From: Tieghemiomyces parasiticus
Taxonomy: Eukaryota; Kickxellomycota; Dimargaritomycetes; Dimargaritales; Dimargaritaceae
Length of the DNA: 21,631 nt
Assembly (NCBI GenBank): GCA_027575765.1
Contig: JANBPT010000820.1
Span: 1-21,631 of the forward strand
Direction: 5' to 3'
The notes under the pieces are model-generated. The model was given only the letters and a program-made list of their open reading frames with translations, ran no database searches and was not told where the DNA came from. The position numbers and the translations under genes are program-made. The stretch's first letter is position 1. Each line of letters starts with the position of its first letter. This document shows positions 1 through 9,160 of the stretch, in pieces.

Positions 1-316
1 TAAACGAGACGTAGTCGCGGATGGAAAGGAAGGAATCGGGGATGGATGCCGTCAATTGTACAAGTCTATAGAGATACGGATGGGTTGCGGTTTGCTGGGG
101 GAGCGTTATCTGTAGACAGTGGTTACGCCTGCAACAAGGGTTTGAAGGTGCCGCACCCGCCTCCCGCCTAGCTTTTCCGTCCTCCTATAGTGGTGCTCTC
201 ATACCCCGGTCGCTGCTACCGGCCCCGTGGGCGTAATCTGTGGTGTGAGGAGCATTGCTGCGGCGAGAAATCCAGACGGCCCAGGCTATGAGGGCTAGGC
301 GGCCCATGGCATTTTC

Positions 317-324
317 TCACGTGA
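317..324. promoter_or_regulatory. TCACGTGA palindrome (E-box type), distal copy
   Basis: A perfect 8-bp palindrome about 525 bp before the RPS26 ATG. The CACGTG core is the classic site for basic helix-loop-helix factors of the Cbf1/Pho4/USF type. Cbf1 is known to act at ribosomal protein promoters in some ascomycete yeasts. Use at this gene is inferred from position and from the presence of a second identical copy. Confidence 0.4.
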
Positions 325-575
325 CAATAGTGGCAGAGTTACTAGTCAGCCCAGGGCGGACGGACATGTCCATCGCCTTGCCCGGCCACCTTGGGTGTCG
401 CACTCGGCGGTGGTTTCGCTATGCAGGTCAATAGACGTGAGCCAAGGCCCTGGGCAAGGTGAACGCGGCCGTTCCAAACCCTCGAGGTTCGATAACGTCT
501 AGCCATGGTGCCCAAGTCCTGGGGACAAAGGGGTATAGCACTCCGGACCCCCATCCTTCATCATCTCACCATTGA

Positions 576-583
576 TCACGTGA
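576..583. promoter_or_regulatory. TCACGTGA palindrome (E-box type), proximal copy
   Basis: This is the second identical 8-bp palindrome, about 266 bp before the RPS26 ATG. I did not find this 8-mer elsewhere in the intergenic DNA of the window; the CACGTG cores I noticed elsewhere lie inside the SDR and SPF1 coding regions with different flanks. The same bHLH interpretation applies as for the distal copy. Confidence 0.45.
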
Positions 584-848
584 ATAGGCGCTCCGCCAAC
601 AGCCATGCAGCCTTGGGGCGCTGTTGCCTCTAGTAGGGCTGGATGGTGGAAGGGGGGAGGACTGGAAATCCACTCCACTCATAGAAGTGAGGAGGATGGA
701 AGGGTGATGGAGAGAGGGCTGACGGTGGGGGGGGGGGCTTGAAAGTATAGGAGTCGGTTAAAGCACTATTGCGACGGACATACTCCTATCTCCTTCTCTC
801 TCTCTCCCAGTCTTTGGCCGAACTAGACTAGTAGGAAATCGTATCAAC

Positions 849-1627
849 ATGGTAAGGAATCCGACTCCCCCCCTGAATAACTCCATTCGCCTGTCGCAGC
901 CAGACCACGCCCAATTCCTACGCGATGTCCACCATGTCCTGCTCGCCTATCCATCCATCCGTCTATGGATTGCGCTGCGGTGACGAACAAGCGCCGCTAA
1001 CGATGGAAACGGCCGTAGCAGCTCGCTCCTATTTACAAGGCACCAGCTAGGACCATCCATCCATCGCCGAATACCGAACTAGCAACCGAAGGATGACGGC
1101 GGAAGCCATCTTCGGCCCAGCTGATTGTCCAGATCGCGATCTTCCGTCCTGGCCGATTCCATTATTCTGATGTAATGCTGATGTCTAATAATCCCCACCT
1201 CATCGCATCCACCCTCTTGACCTTCACCCATCTTACCCACCATCTCTGCCAACAGACCGTCAAGCGCAGAAACCACGGAAGAAATAAGAAGGGCCGCGGC
1301 CACGTTGCCTTTGTGCGGTGCACCAACTGCGCGCGCTGCGTGCCGAAGGACAAGGCCATCAAGCGCTTTACGGTGCGTAACATGGTGGAGAGCGCTGCTA
1401 TCCGTGATATGACGGAGGCCTCGGTGTTTGAGGAGTATGCCATCCCCAAGCTGTACATTAAGCTGCAGTACTGCATCTCGTGCGCCATCCACGCCCGTGT
1501 GGTGCGCGTCCGCTCCACCGCCGACTCGCGTAAGCGTGACCCCCCGCCGCGTTTCCGCTTCCGGGATGGCCAGAAGGTCGTTGCCCCGGCCCCCGGTGCT
1601 GCCGGTGCCGCCAACGCTCAGAAGTAA
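849..1627 (+). CDS. RPS26: 40S ribosomal protein eS26 (RPS26), two exons
   Basis: Small-subunit ribosomal protein eS26, which sits at the mRNA exit channel of the 40S subunit and binds the 3' end of 18S rRNA. Coding exons are 849-851 and 1256-1627, giving 124 residues, close to the human length of about 115. Exon 1 codes only for the initiator Met: ATG is followed directly by GTAAGG. The acceptor CCAACAG ends at 1255 and exon 2 opens with T-V-K-R-R-N. Joined, the N-terminus begins [10 protein letters not shown] and continues with the basic block NKKGRGH, matching the family. Zinc-binding cysteines are at 23, 26, 74 and 77 (CTNC and CISC), and the PKDKAIKRF segment is intact. The C-terminal tail is Ala/Gly/Pro rich and lineage-specific. 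The frame stays open upstream to a Met at 1175, but that lies inside the intron and does not match the family. A pyrimidine-rich leader precedes the ATG. Confidence 0.95.
852..1255 (+). other. Intron 1 of RPS26 (404 nt)
   Basis: The longest intron in the window. It runs from GTAAGG to CAACAG, in phase 0 immediately after the start codon. It contains two CCATCC-type short repeats (about 947-960 and 1053-1066). I looked for a box C/D snoRNA, since ribosomal protein introns often host them. Scattered CTGA and near-TGATGA motifs occur, but no properly spaced C and D boxes with a terminal stem, so none is called. Confidence 0.85.
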
Positions 1628-3044
1628 TAACTTGATGTGTAAGGTGGTTGATTTTGAGATTATTATTTTTTAACTATTGTGCCCTTTCTTAGTTTAGAAA
1701 GGCAAATATGTGCGACTTGTCGCTGTATTCTCTCCCACTCCCATCAGCTTCTGCTGCAGCCCCAACAACCCCCCGCCGCCCTTCTCTATAAATCCCCTCT
1801 GTGGCATGCCTTTGGCCTGAACTGGTCTAGGCATTCCATCAAAACCACACCTATAAAACAAGCTCCGTCTCAAATCCGAATATTTAGCTAGGCGGTCATG
1901 GTGAAGCTGCGAGCGGAAGCTAAACATGTTCCTAATCTTGACGGCTCGACACCTCCGGGCACTTGTATTGGTGACTGGCTCATAACAAAATGCCTGGTCG
2001 CCATAGCTTGGCTTGGAGGCTGTCGCGCCCAGTTGTCCTGGATGTGACTTGACTGTCTCGACAGGTGTGTGAGGCCACCATGCCAAGTACTGTGTAGGGT
2101 CTTCTTGAGGGACGGCTGGTTCAGATAGTAATAATGCTTATGTGGGAGTTCGATTGTTGGACTCCCGTATATAATAACCATCGACTAGTCTTTTAAACAC
2201 AATCGCCCCAGTGGCAGGGATGCCCGTAGGCAACGTGTTTGCGAGTGGCATCTGAGTCCATGTATCCAGAGGTCTTGATATCTTCTTAATGTTGTCGCCT
2301 GTGGCAGTCTGAGGCGCACATCTTCGCCTCCCGTATATATCTTGCGCCACATTAAGTGATTTGACAAGGGATCCCAGCGTAATCTAGCGTACATAAAGCA
2401 CACAATGCGCCGGATCATCCCAGTTTGGGTCATGGCAGAATTCGGTACCCAAGGGTGAACCCAAGGTTAACCATGATTGTGTGAAGAGATAGACGTAATC
2501 ATTATATTTATATGGTACAAGGGAATGGAGGTCACCGGAAGTAAGGTAAGTTTCAAAAAGGGGTCACCGAAAGGTGGTCATTAGTAGGAGGACAATGGGG
2601 GTGGGGTAAAAAAGCAAAGGATTGCAAAAGGGAGGAGGGCAGTCATTACTTTCGGGGCCAGGGAGAGATAAGGGGCTCCGTCAATAGGTAAAATTGGGGA
2701 GTTGCTGATGTCGATTAAAAATAGGCCTATGGGCGAAGCGATAACGTGGGGGAAGAATGGGAGGGGCATCATGGTTTAAGAATAGAAAGTGCATGGGTGA
2801 GAGAATAATGAGGTAATAGGGAGGGGGAGCGCGAGCTTGCATCAACAAAGCCAAATGAAAAAGGCCGGTTGGGCTGTGAGCCGCAGGGACGTCACCCTAC
2901 GCTGCAATCTTCAGTTGGTGGCATCGCTGCAATGGGGAAAATTACGTCGCGGCGAGGTATCTGATTGATGTGGAGCTGATAAGAAAAGACGTGGAGACGG
3001 AAGCTCTGGTTTGGGGTACTGTGGTTTCGTTAGCACGCCTCCTC
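1628..3044. other. Convergent intergenic region RPS26 / cyclin, no gene seen
   Basis: The 3' flanks of two convergent genes. T-rich sequence just after the RPS26 stop (about 1650-1675) is a plausible 3'-end signal, but no exact AATAAA is present there. Several minus-strand frames of 60-130 codons between 1694 and 2772 overlap one another in different frames, have no recognisable motifs and look like chance. A short direct repeat, GGTCACCG with one-base-different flanks, occurs at about 2530 and 2563. Nothing else can be supported. Confidence 0.5.
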
Positions 3045-3683
3045 CTAGCTCTCCTCGGGCAGAAATTCAGCCATGTCCTCCTCGGATACGTAGAGTTGGA
3101 AATCCATGAGCTTGAGGAAGGCCCTCTCGATACGGGCGATTTCCGCAGGGTAGGCCCACCACAAAGCCTGGCGGGTAGCAGGGCCGCCAAGGGCGATACG
3201 GGACCAGGCGGACGAGAGAGCAGGCCAGCGCATGAGGGTGTTGGCGATCTTGCGCGGGGTGAGAGTAGCGGCGTCCTCGACGTATTTATGGGCTAGCAGG
3301 AGGGCGCCTACGAAGATACGGTGGACGGCCCCGGGCTTGGAGAGGGCACCGGCAGGGAGGCGAGCGTGGAGCCGGCGGGTGTAGACGGTGGCGTAGAGCA
3401 GACTGGCATTGGTGATTTGGCACACCGACACCAGATATTGTACGAACGGGATGAGTGGCGGTAGAGTAGCGCAACTTGGGGTCGGCGACCGGGACAGTGA
3501 GGGCGGCGAAGTGAAGGAGGTCGTGGCCGGTGGTGGCAGTTGCGTGACGGCCGTGTAGGCCTGAAAAATGCTCGTCACCTGCCGGGTCGTGTGCTGTATC
3601 CACAGCGGGGAACTAGGCTGGGAGAGCTCTGCGAGGAGGGCCAGCCGGGGCGGTGGCATCGGAAGGGCGGTCACGGTAGACAT
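3045..3683 (-). CDS. PHO80/Pcl-type cyclin
   Basis: Probable cyclin partner of a Pho85/Cdk5-class kinase, the family that links phosphate or nutrient status and the cell cycle to CDK activity in fungi. The single-exon product has 212 residues, starting at the ATG whose complement lies at 3681-3683; a TTG start 9 nt upstream is not needed. Residues 1-75 are a Pro/Ser/Thr-rich N-terminus. The cyclin box spans about 76-200, with PLIPFVQYLV, the R-R-L after helix 2, then HRIFVGALLLAHKY with the conserved Lys at about 133, and FLKLMDFQLYVSEED at 189-203. This helix pattern and the short length suit the PHO80-like family better than B- or Cln-type cyclins. The stretch at about 140-178, between the KY helix and the closing helix, is more diverged than usual. 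The stop is TAG. Which subfamily member (Pho80, Pcl1/2, Pcl7) cannot be decided here. Confidence 0.82.
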   Translation of the reverse strand: MSTVTALPMPPPRLALLAELSQPSSPLWIQHTTRQVTSIFQAYTAVTQLPPPATTSFTSPPSLSRSPTPSCATLPPLIPFVQYLVSVCQITNASLLYATVYTRRLHARLPAGALSKPGAVHRIFVGALLLAHKYVEDAATLTPRKIANTLMRWPALSSAWSRIALGGPATRQALWWAYPAEIARIERAFLKLMDFQLYVSEEDMAEFLPEES

Positions 3684-4982
3684 GGTGCACAAGACGAGAA
3701 AGAAGAGCCAGAAGCCCTACTCAATGTGGGAGGTGAGGAAATGCGAAGAGCAAAGCGGGTCGAGACTAGGCCGGGCAGCTGAGATTTTAGAGACGAACAG
3801 GTGGACTGGGCTGTATAGTAAGGGCCAAGCGGCAGTGCGGCAAAGGCCAATGGCGGGCAGAGTTAAAAAAAGGGCAGTAGGCAGGATCGCAGGCCGGATA
3901 AGGCAGGTATGGGTGAGACGGCACGAGGATGGGGTCGAGGACTTAGGAACGGTGCGAAAATCCTGGTGGGCAATAGATATTAGACTACTCCAAAGAAGTG
4001 GTTAACAGGGCTCTAAGGGGGGAGGCACCAGGGAGGTCGAGTGACCAAGCCTTGTTGGACCCAGATAGAATGCAGGGAGGAAATAAAGAGTTGGGCCAGA
4101 GGGGGGCTAATATTAGAGCCTTGGGGCCTAGGACGGCAGTTAAGGTGGGGGTAAAGGTAGACGGCGGCGCCTGCAGGTGTCGCTGAGACAGCACAACGTG
4201 GCAGGGCTGTCTGTGTCTAGGGGTGGTAAGTGGTCGAGGCAGGGGGTGAGTATCGGCAGGCGGATGGTTGCAAACCAGAAGGTAAATAGTTCGGGGCAGC
4301 GACGGTTAAGGTGGTCGAGTAGTAGGGCGGTGGTGAGGTCGAAACGTCGTGCCGGGCCGGTCCACGTAGGAGGTGGTGGTTTAGCAGGAGGTGACCGGAA
4401 TGGGGTAAAATTACAGACTGCGTAGGGCTAAACGAAACCCCAGCGAAGTTTATTTTGTACAGAGCGAAGCGTGGTGAGGATGGCAAATGAGGTAAAGTAA
4501 GGGGGACTAGGCGAGGAGCAGGGGTTTGGGTTATATAGTGATGCCGGGCCAGTGAGATGACTAAGGGTAAGTGGCATAAAAGAAGATGGTGAAAGAATGG
4601 GGACTGGCCGAGCCCCCATAATCCTAGGGCAGTGGACTATGGGCGATGGCGTTCCCCTGGCCCTTAGAAAGGAGTGCAGGAGGTGGGGGGGGGGAGTCAG
4701 CCACTTCGCAGGGTGGTGCTTGAGCAGACAAGAAAAAAGAGGGTGGTGGGTCCCAGTCCGAAAAAAAAAAACTCAGGGTTTGGGCAGAGTCGGCAGGTGA
4801 CGATAGGCAGTGGAGGACTGAAGGGGACAACTCCGCTGGTCCAGTAGCAGGCGACACAGGGTATCCGCCACAACGACGGGACAACTTATTGGGCGTACAA
4901 GTAAAGGGAACATACTGTCGGGGGGAGGGACGACGATGAACGACGCCACTGCGGCCAATGGGCTGGCCACGGTCCGGCCAGG
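3684..4982 (-). other. Long pyrimidine-rich region upstream of the cyclin gene
   Basis: Read in the cyclin's sense, this 1.3 kb is dominated by C and T; on the plus strand it is correspondingly G/A-rich, with a 10-base G run at 4685-4694 and an 11-base A run at 4761-4771. Minus-strand frames of 60-90 codons here are Ser/Pro/Leu-rich, as expected from CT-rich DNA, and most lack an ATG start. The simplest reading is promoter plus 5' leader of the cyclin gene. Whether much of it is transcribed cannot be seen. Confidence 0.45.
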
Positions 4983-5513
4983 TTAAGGGGTGCCTTTAAG
5001 TTGGTAGAACCTAGACTTCTCGACCTGTAGTCGTAACGACGGTGCCTCCTGCAGCGGAGTGCCGGCTAGGACACCGCCACCTTCAACGTTAAGAGCCTTC
5101 TCGGTCGTCGGGACATACTGCGCTGTCCAGCAGGACTGCGCTGGTGAATCCGGCCCGGCCCCCCACAGCTGACCCAAGCCGGTAAGGAGGTCGGTCCATC
5201 TCTCCTCGTCGCCACCGCAATACCTATACTCTCTCATCCTCTTTAACCGTCCTTCCTAGGAGGTGGAGAAACGTATGCAGGGAGGGGGGTCCCAGGAATC
5301 TCGACCGGTCTGAGGCCCCGACAATGACGACAATCTCCAGCGCCGTTCAGCCGCGGTATCATCTGGGTCCCCTCCCTTTCTTCCATTGTCACTGATGACC
5401 TGACCCAGCCTGTGTGCGCGGATGTGTCCTCGGCCGAGGCTTGCGTCGGTTAGCACCTCCATCTGCACCTGCTGTATGGTCACCCACGTATTTACTCGGT
5501 GTTTAAAGGCCAC
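4983..5513 (-). other. Unrecognised in-frame ORF pair separated by one TAG
   Basis: On the minus strand, 5513 down to 4983 is one continuous frame of about 177 codons interrupted only by a TAG at 5256-5258. The downstream part (5237-4983, ATG start, 84 codons) has mixed, globular-looking composition and codons ending mainly in G or C, like the real genes here. The upstream part begins at a GTG and contains no early ATG. A pyrimidine tract ending CTCCTAG lies exactly at the stop and could be a 3' splice site, making the lower half an exon, but I found no acceptable upstream exon. I recognise no family. It could be a decayed gene, an unidentified spliced gene, or chance. Confidence 0.25.
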
Positions 5514-7867
5514 CGTGCTGGAGCTCTTACTTGTCTGCCACGGCTAATTAATCCAACTATCCCCTGTCACTACTGTTGTATCTTGTTCCCCTATCCTGTA
5601 TGGCATCGACCGCGATGTGGCTTGGCAAGGGGAGCATGCCTAGGTTGGTGGACAGAAGCAGCTGAGGGCAGAGTCATTGCCAGTCACATTAGACGGTCTG
5701 TCTAGGCCCGTCACGTTGCCGTTGGGGATTGGGGAGGTTCAAAACATGGCGTAAGGGGCCCCAAGCGATATGACTTTGCATCCTGACCACGCGGGCTGGA
5801 GAGAATGTAGGGGTGGCAGAGAGGGAGAGGGAGAAGTCCCTGTTTTTCGCCGTGAACGTCGACGGGTCTATGAGTCTCACACTTGTACACGTACACCCAC
5901 ACACCGAAGGGCTGGCCACTCCGTCTTTTCCTCCATTAATTGGAGTGAGCCGCTGCTGCCCCTCGTGCCAAGGTTTAGCCCCGCCCGATCGCACCGCCCA
6001 CGTCGAACCATTGTTTAGAGGTAGCACCAACCAAGCCCCTCTCAACAGCTGGGGCGGCGGTCTGGAGGTACCAGTCCGACACCACGAACAGCACGGTCAC
6101 ACCGAGAACATCGTCACAACGGCGGGACCCCAACGCCTCCATCGCCCCCTCCCCCTTGTTTCTCTTCCGTCCGTTCTATTTCGCATTGGCTCTGTCGACC
6201 TCACGAGCCTGCCCGCCCACCCATCTGCCCTGCAGCTTGGAAGCAGCATAAGACCAGAGTCGTCTTGAGGGATGTCGGCCCGCCGTGATACAAATGACGG
6301 AAGTGAATGTGAGAACCCTCGCGAGGATGTCCTGCCTACACACTGCGTTCTCATCTGGAAAGATTTCACAAGGCAGGCCTTGTTTCATCTTGTCAAAATG
6401 TCCTATAAAGGAAAGCTACAACCCAAGTCACAACCACTGTACTGTGTACAGACACAGTGGGAACATCGACCAGCACCTCACTCACTGGCTGATCGCAAAT
6501 TGATTGCTAGCTGGGGGAGGGCGGTACCTTATTCATAGCGCCAGTCCACAACAACATTGACCTGAAACCATGTTTAGCCTGCCGAGCCGATAGGCGAGCG
6601 CAAATGCGAGAGATACGGCCAACCATAACAGGTAAGCCCCAATATCGTCCGTCAGGTCAACGAAGACATGTGACACACCAGCTAGGGAGGTTGACTATTT
6701 TCCCCCCTCTTTGCATTCAGAGAGGAGGGGAGTCAGGTGGAGAGCAACTGCGAGGGTCGAGGCTGGTGTAGGTGTCCAATTACTCTTGAGTGGTCCGCTG
6801 ACCAGTTCGCCTGCCCGATGTTTGGAAAAGAGGGGGTTTGCCGCCGGCCACCGCCCCTAATAGCGGGGAAGCCAATTAGCGGGGAAGACCAAGGTGATCA
6901 CATGTCCCTCCGCTCCGCCCTTTATCCAACCAATGGAAGGCTGAGAAATCATCCCACTCCATTCCATGTGTAGCTGGGCGAACGGTCACCACCATAGGAC
7001 CTGGGCAGCATGTACAATATTAGTATTATGTCTGCTTTCACGTCACACATTGTTTATATGTGTTGGCCAAACGCAAAGGCTAAAAGCCACATCGCATCGC
7101 AGCCAAACGCTAGGCCGACCAGGGCCTCTACTCCTTTATAGGTAAGGGGTAACCAAGGTGGTCGGCAATTGGATCAGACCAGTCATCGGCGGGCTAGCCA
7201 TAGAAGGGAGTGATAAGCGAGATAACGACGGCAACGCCCATCAAACAGGTAAAGGTCGCACCATCATCACGGTCCCAATCCTCCCTCCCCCCGAGTCGCA
7301 GGGCTCGTTCGTAACTGCTACCGCTAATCTGGTCGCCACATGACTTGGCTGAAGTGGTCAGATATCCCTGCGTGACTACGTCTTTATCTTACGTTCAATG
7401 TCATTTGGCTTACTGATGTACTCTTATCGATTGCCATCACGGCGGTTACCTCCTATCAGCGATTCTGGCATATTCGCGCATAGGGGTACGCTACCGAGCA
7501 CTACTACTGGGCTGGAGACTAATCCGCTCATCGTCACTGTGACGTAACCATACTTGACTTGCCCCTACGGGGTTAAAGGAGTTAATGGCCCCGCCGTCCA
7601 GTGCTGGAGGTTAATAATAATGATTGACGCCTAGCCGGTAGTGACCATTCCTAGTCTGCCTCATTACACTACAACGTGCAGCGGCAGTCATTCCCAATAA
7701 TTCAGCACGTATCTATACAACGCATCCTTTATATATATATAACCTGAAGTACATACTACGGACACACATACGTAAGTAAACCGTCCCACGCTAGCTCCGT
7801 GCCCCGGCATAAAATGGACTATACCAACCCTCTACTAAAAGGCATTAAATAAAAATAAAAAAATATT
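5514..7867. other. Intergenic region, no gene recognised
   Basis: About 2.35 kb between the ORF pair and the 3' end of the dehydrogenase gene. Frames up to 151 codons on plus (5813-6268) and 118 on minus (5689-6045) overlap each other, start at non-ATG codons or lack any family signature, and are not called. Small structures seen: two 11-bp copies of TAGCGGGGAAG at 6861-6871 and 6877-6887, and a TA run at 7730-7741. The A/T-rich block at about 7845-7867 lies just past the dehydrogenase stop and is a plausible 3'-end region for it, although no exact AATAAA is present on its strand. Confidence 0.45.
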
Positions 7868-9160
7868 TTATGCCCAATCCTTGGCCTGGGGTAATTTATC
7901 GGTCAATTGCCGTACGGTGTAATCCCAGACCTGTTTTTGAACTTGGACGTTTCGCGCGGTCTCAGAGGTTGCCCGAGGCTCGAGGTCAAAGAAGTAAACC
8001 CCAGACACGTCGCGAACCTCAGGGGCCAAGCACAGGTAAATCTGGGTGAGGGCTCCCTGGGCAGGACTCAGCAGGATCATATCCAACAGAGTGCCCAGCT
8101 TGGAAAGGCCGGGGGTGTATCGGTAGAGTCCCGTCGAGACCGGACCGGGGTGGCAAGCGTTGACCGTGATGCGGCGGTGACCCTGGAGGTCCTGGTCGGC
8201 GGCGAGCCGACGGCTGAGTTCCGCTGTGAAACAGATATTGGCCAGTTTGCTCATGCCGTAGTTAACGAGTGGGTGATACTTGGCCGGATCTTCGAGCACC
8301 GCCGGGTCAAAGTTCGGCTCCGATACGTGGGCCACGGAGCTCACGTTGATGATGCGTGCAAAGCTACTACGCTTCTCGTTTCCCTGTTTGTCGCTTGGGG
8401 ACCAGGACACGGTCCGCTTAATCACGGGCAACAGGCCCATGGTGAGTACGAAATGGCCCACATGGTTGACCCCCCACTGGCTCTCAAACCCGTCGGCCGT
8501 GCGCGCGTAGGGCGTGTTCATGATCCCGGCGTTATTGACCAGCACGTGAAGGGGCCATCCGCGCCGACGGTACGCCTCAACAAAACCTTGGACCGACTCG
8601 AGCGACGCCAGGTCGAGCTCCATGAAGGTCATGTGTCGCAGATCGGTTTCCTGCACGATGCGATCCATGGCGTGCTCGGCTGCCAGCGCCGACCGGCATG
8701 CCAACACTACAAAGTAACCGGCCTGCAGCAGAGCCTTAGTGGTTTCATACCCGCAGCCGGAATTGGCCCCCGTCACAATAGCTACCGGACGGCGGGAGTC
8801 GGTCTGGTCGACAGGCGCAAGCGGCGTCCCCTCTCCCTCCTCGGTTTGACCAAACCCACTGGAACGACGTGGCCGCGGGTAGTAGTCGTTGTTATGACCC
8901 GCTCCGGGGTTGGGTGTATGCCCTCCTTCAATCGCGGGAAGGTCGGCCATACGGACTAGACGGGTAATGCGGCTGCGCGTACTGATACGACCTTCGAAGA
9001 GAGCCTCGCCGAAGTGGCTGAGGAATTCGAGGCCGCCTATGAGGTTGCAGCGCCAGCTGTTGGGAAGGGCGGTTTGGCGGCCGATCCACAACTGAGCTTG
9101 GTCGACAACGCTGGGTTGCGCAACGACCACGTTGGAAGTAGAGGGGGTGGTGTCGCCCAT
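7868..9160 (-). CDS. Short-chain dehydrogenase/reductase, RDH/WWOX-like
   Basis: A classical NAD(P)-dependent oxidoreductase of the retinol-dehydrogenase/WWOX-like SDR branch; the substrate cannot be told from sequence, and fungal members act on varied lipids or carbonyls. Single exon, 430 residues, ATG at 9158-9160 in a pyrimidine-rich context, stop TAA. The Rossmann core starts near 124: the cofactor motif is TGANSGCG at 130-137, the adenine-contact Asp is in ELDLAS at about 183, and NNAG is at 209-212. The catalytic set is Asn232 (VNHVGHF), Ser274/275 (NVSS), Tyr301 and Lys305 (YGMSK), followed by HPGPVSTGL at 337-345. The last Gly-motif hydrophobic residue, usually Ile or Leu, is Cys136. 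Family members are typically about 310-330 residues; the surplus is an N-terminal extension of about 120 residues with no clear signal peptide or membrane helix. Residues 78-122 of it are low-complexity and probably disordered. Confidence 0.92.
   Translation of the reverse strand: MGDTTPSTSNVVVAQPSVVDQAQLWIGRQTALPNSWRCNLIGGLEFLSHFGEALFEGRISTRSRITRLVRMADLPAIEGGHTPNPGAGHNNDYYPRPRRSSGFGQTEEGEGTPLAPVDQTDSRRPVAIVTGANSGCGYETTKALLQAGYFVVLACRSALAAEHAMDRIVQETDLRHMTFMELDLASLESVQGFVEAYRRRGWPLHVLVNNAGIMNTPYARTADGFESQWGVNHVGHFVLTMGLLPVIKRTVSWSPSDKQGNEKRSSFARIINVSSVAHVSEPNFDPAVLEDPAKYHPLVNYGMSKLANICFTAELSRRLAADQDLQGHRRITVNACHPGPVSTGLYRYTPGLSKLGTLLDMILLSPAQGALTQIYLCLAPEVRDVSGVYFFDLEPRATSETARNVQVQKQVWDYTVRQLTDKLPQAKDWA

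Larger units (their letters stand above)
1..848. other. Upstream region of RPS26, no gene seen
   Basis: No convincing coding sequence lies in this stretch; the one 70-codon minus-strand frame at 342-554 looks like noise. It holds two TCACGTGA palindromes (annotated separately), an 11-base G run at 727-737 and a pyrimidine-rich block at about 784-810 just before the RPS26 start. Pyrimidine-rich leaders close to the transcription start are common in fungal ribosomal protein genes, so the start site is probably within or near 780-845; that is inferred, not seen. Confidence 0.6.

Noticed and set aside
1175..1255. Upstream in-frame extension of RPS26 from an ATG at 1175
   Set aside because: It lies inside the intron and is unlike any RPS26 N-terminus, whereas the spliced ATG gives the conserved MTVKRRN start.
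852..1255. Possible box C/D snoRNA in the RPS26 intron
   Set aside because: CTGA and near-TGATGA motifs are present but not in proper order and spacing with a terminal stem.
1694..2433. Cluster of small minus-strand ORFs after RPS26
   Set aside because: They overlap in different frames, show no motif or splice logic and have noise-like composition.
5813..6268. 151-codon plus-strand ORF
   Set aside because: It starts at GTG, overlaps a similar-sized minus ORF, has no recognisable family, and its composition follows the local CT/CA-rich DNA.
7907..8959. 350-codon plus-strand ORF opposite the SDR gene
   Set aside because: It starts at TTG, has no family features, and lies exactly antisense to a clearly conserved dehydrogenase; open antisense frames are common opposite genes rich in G/C third positions.
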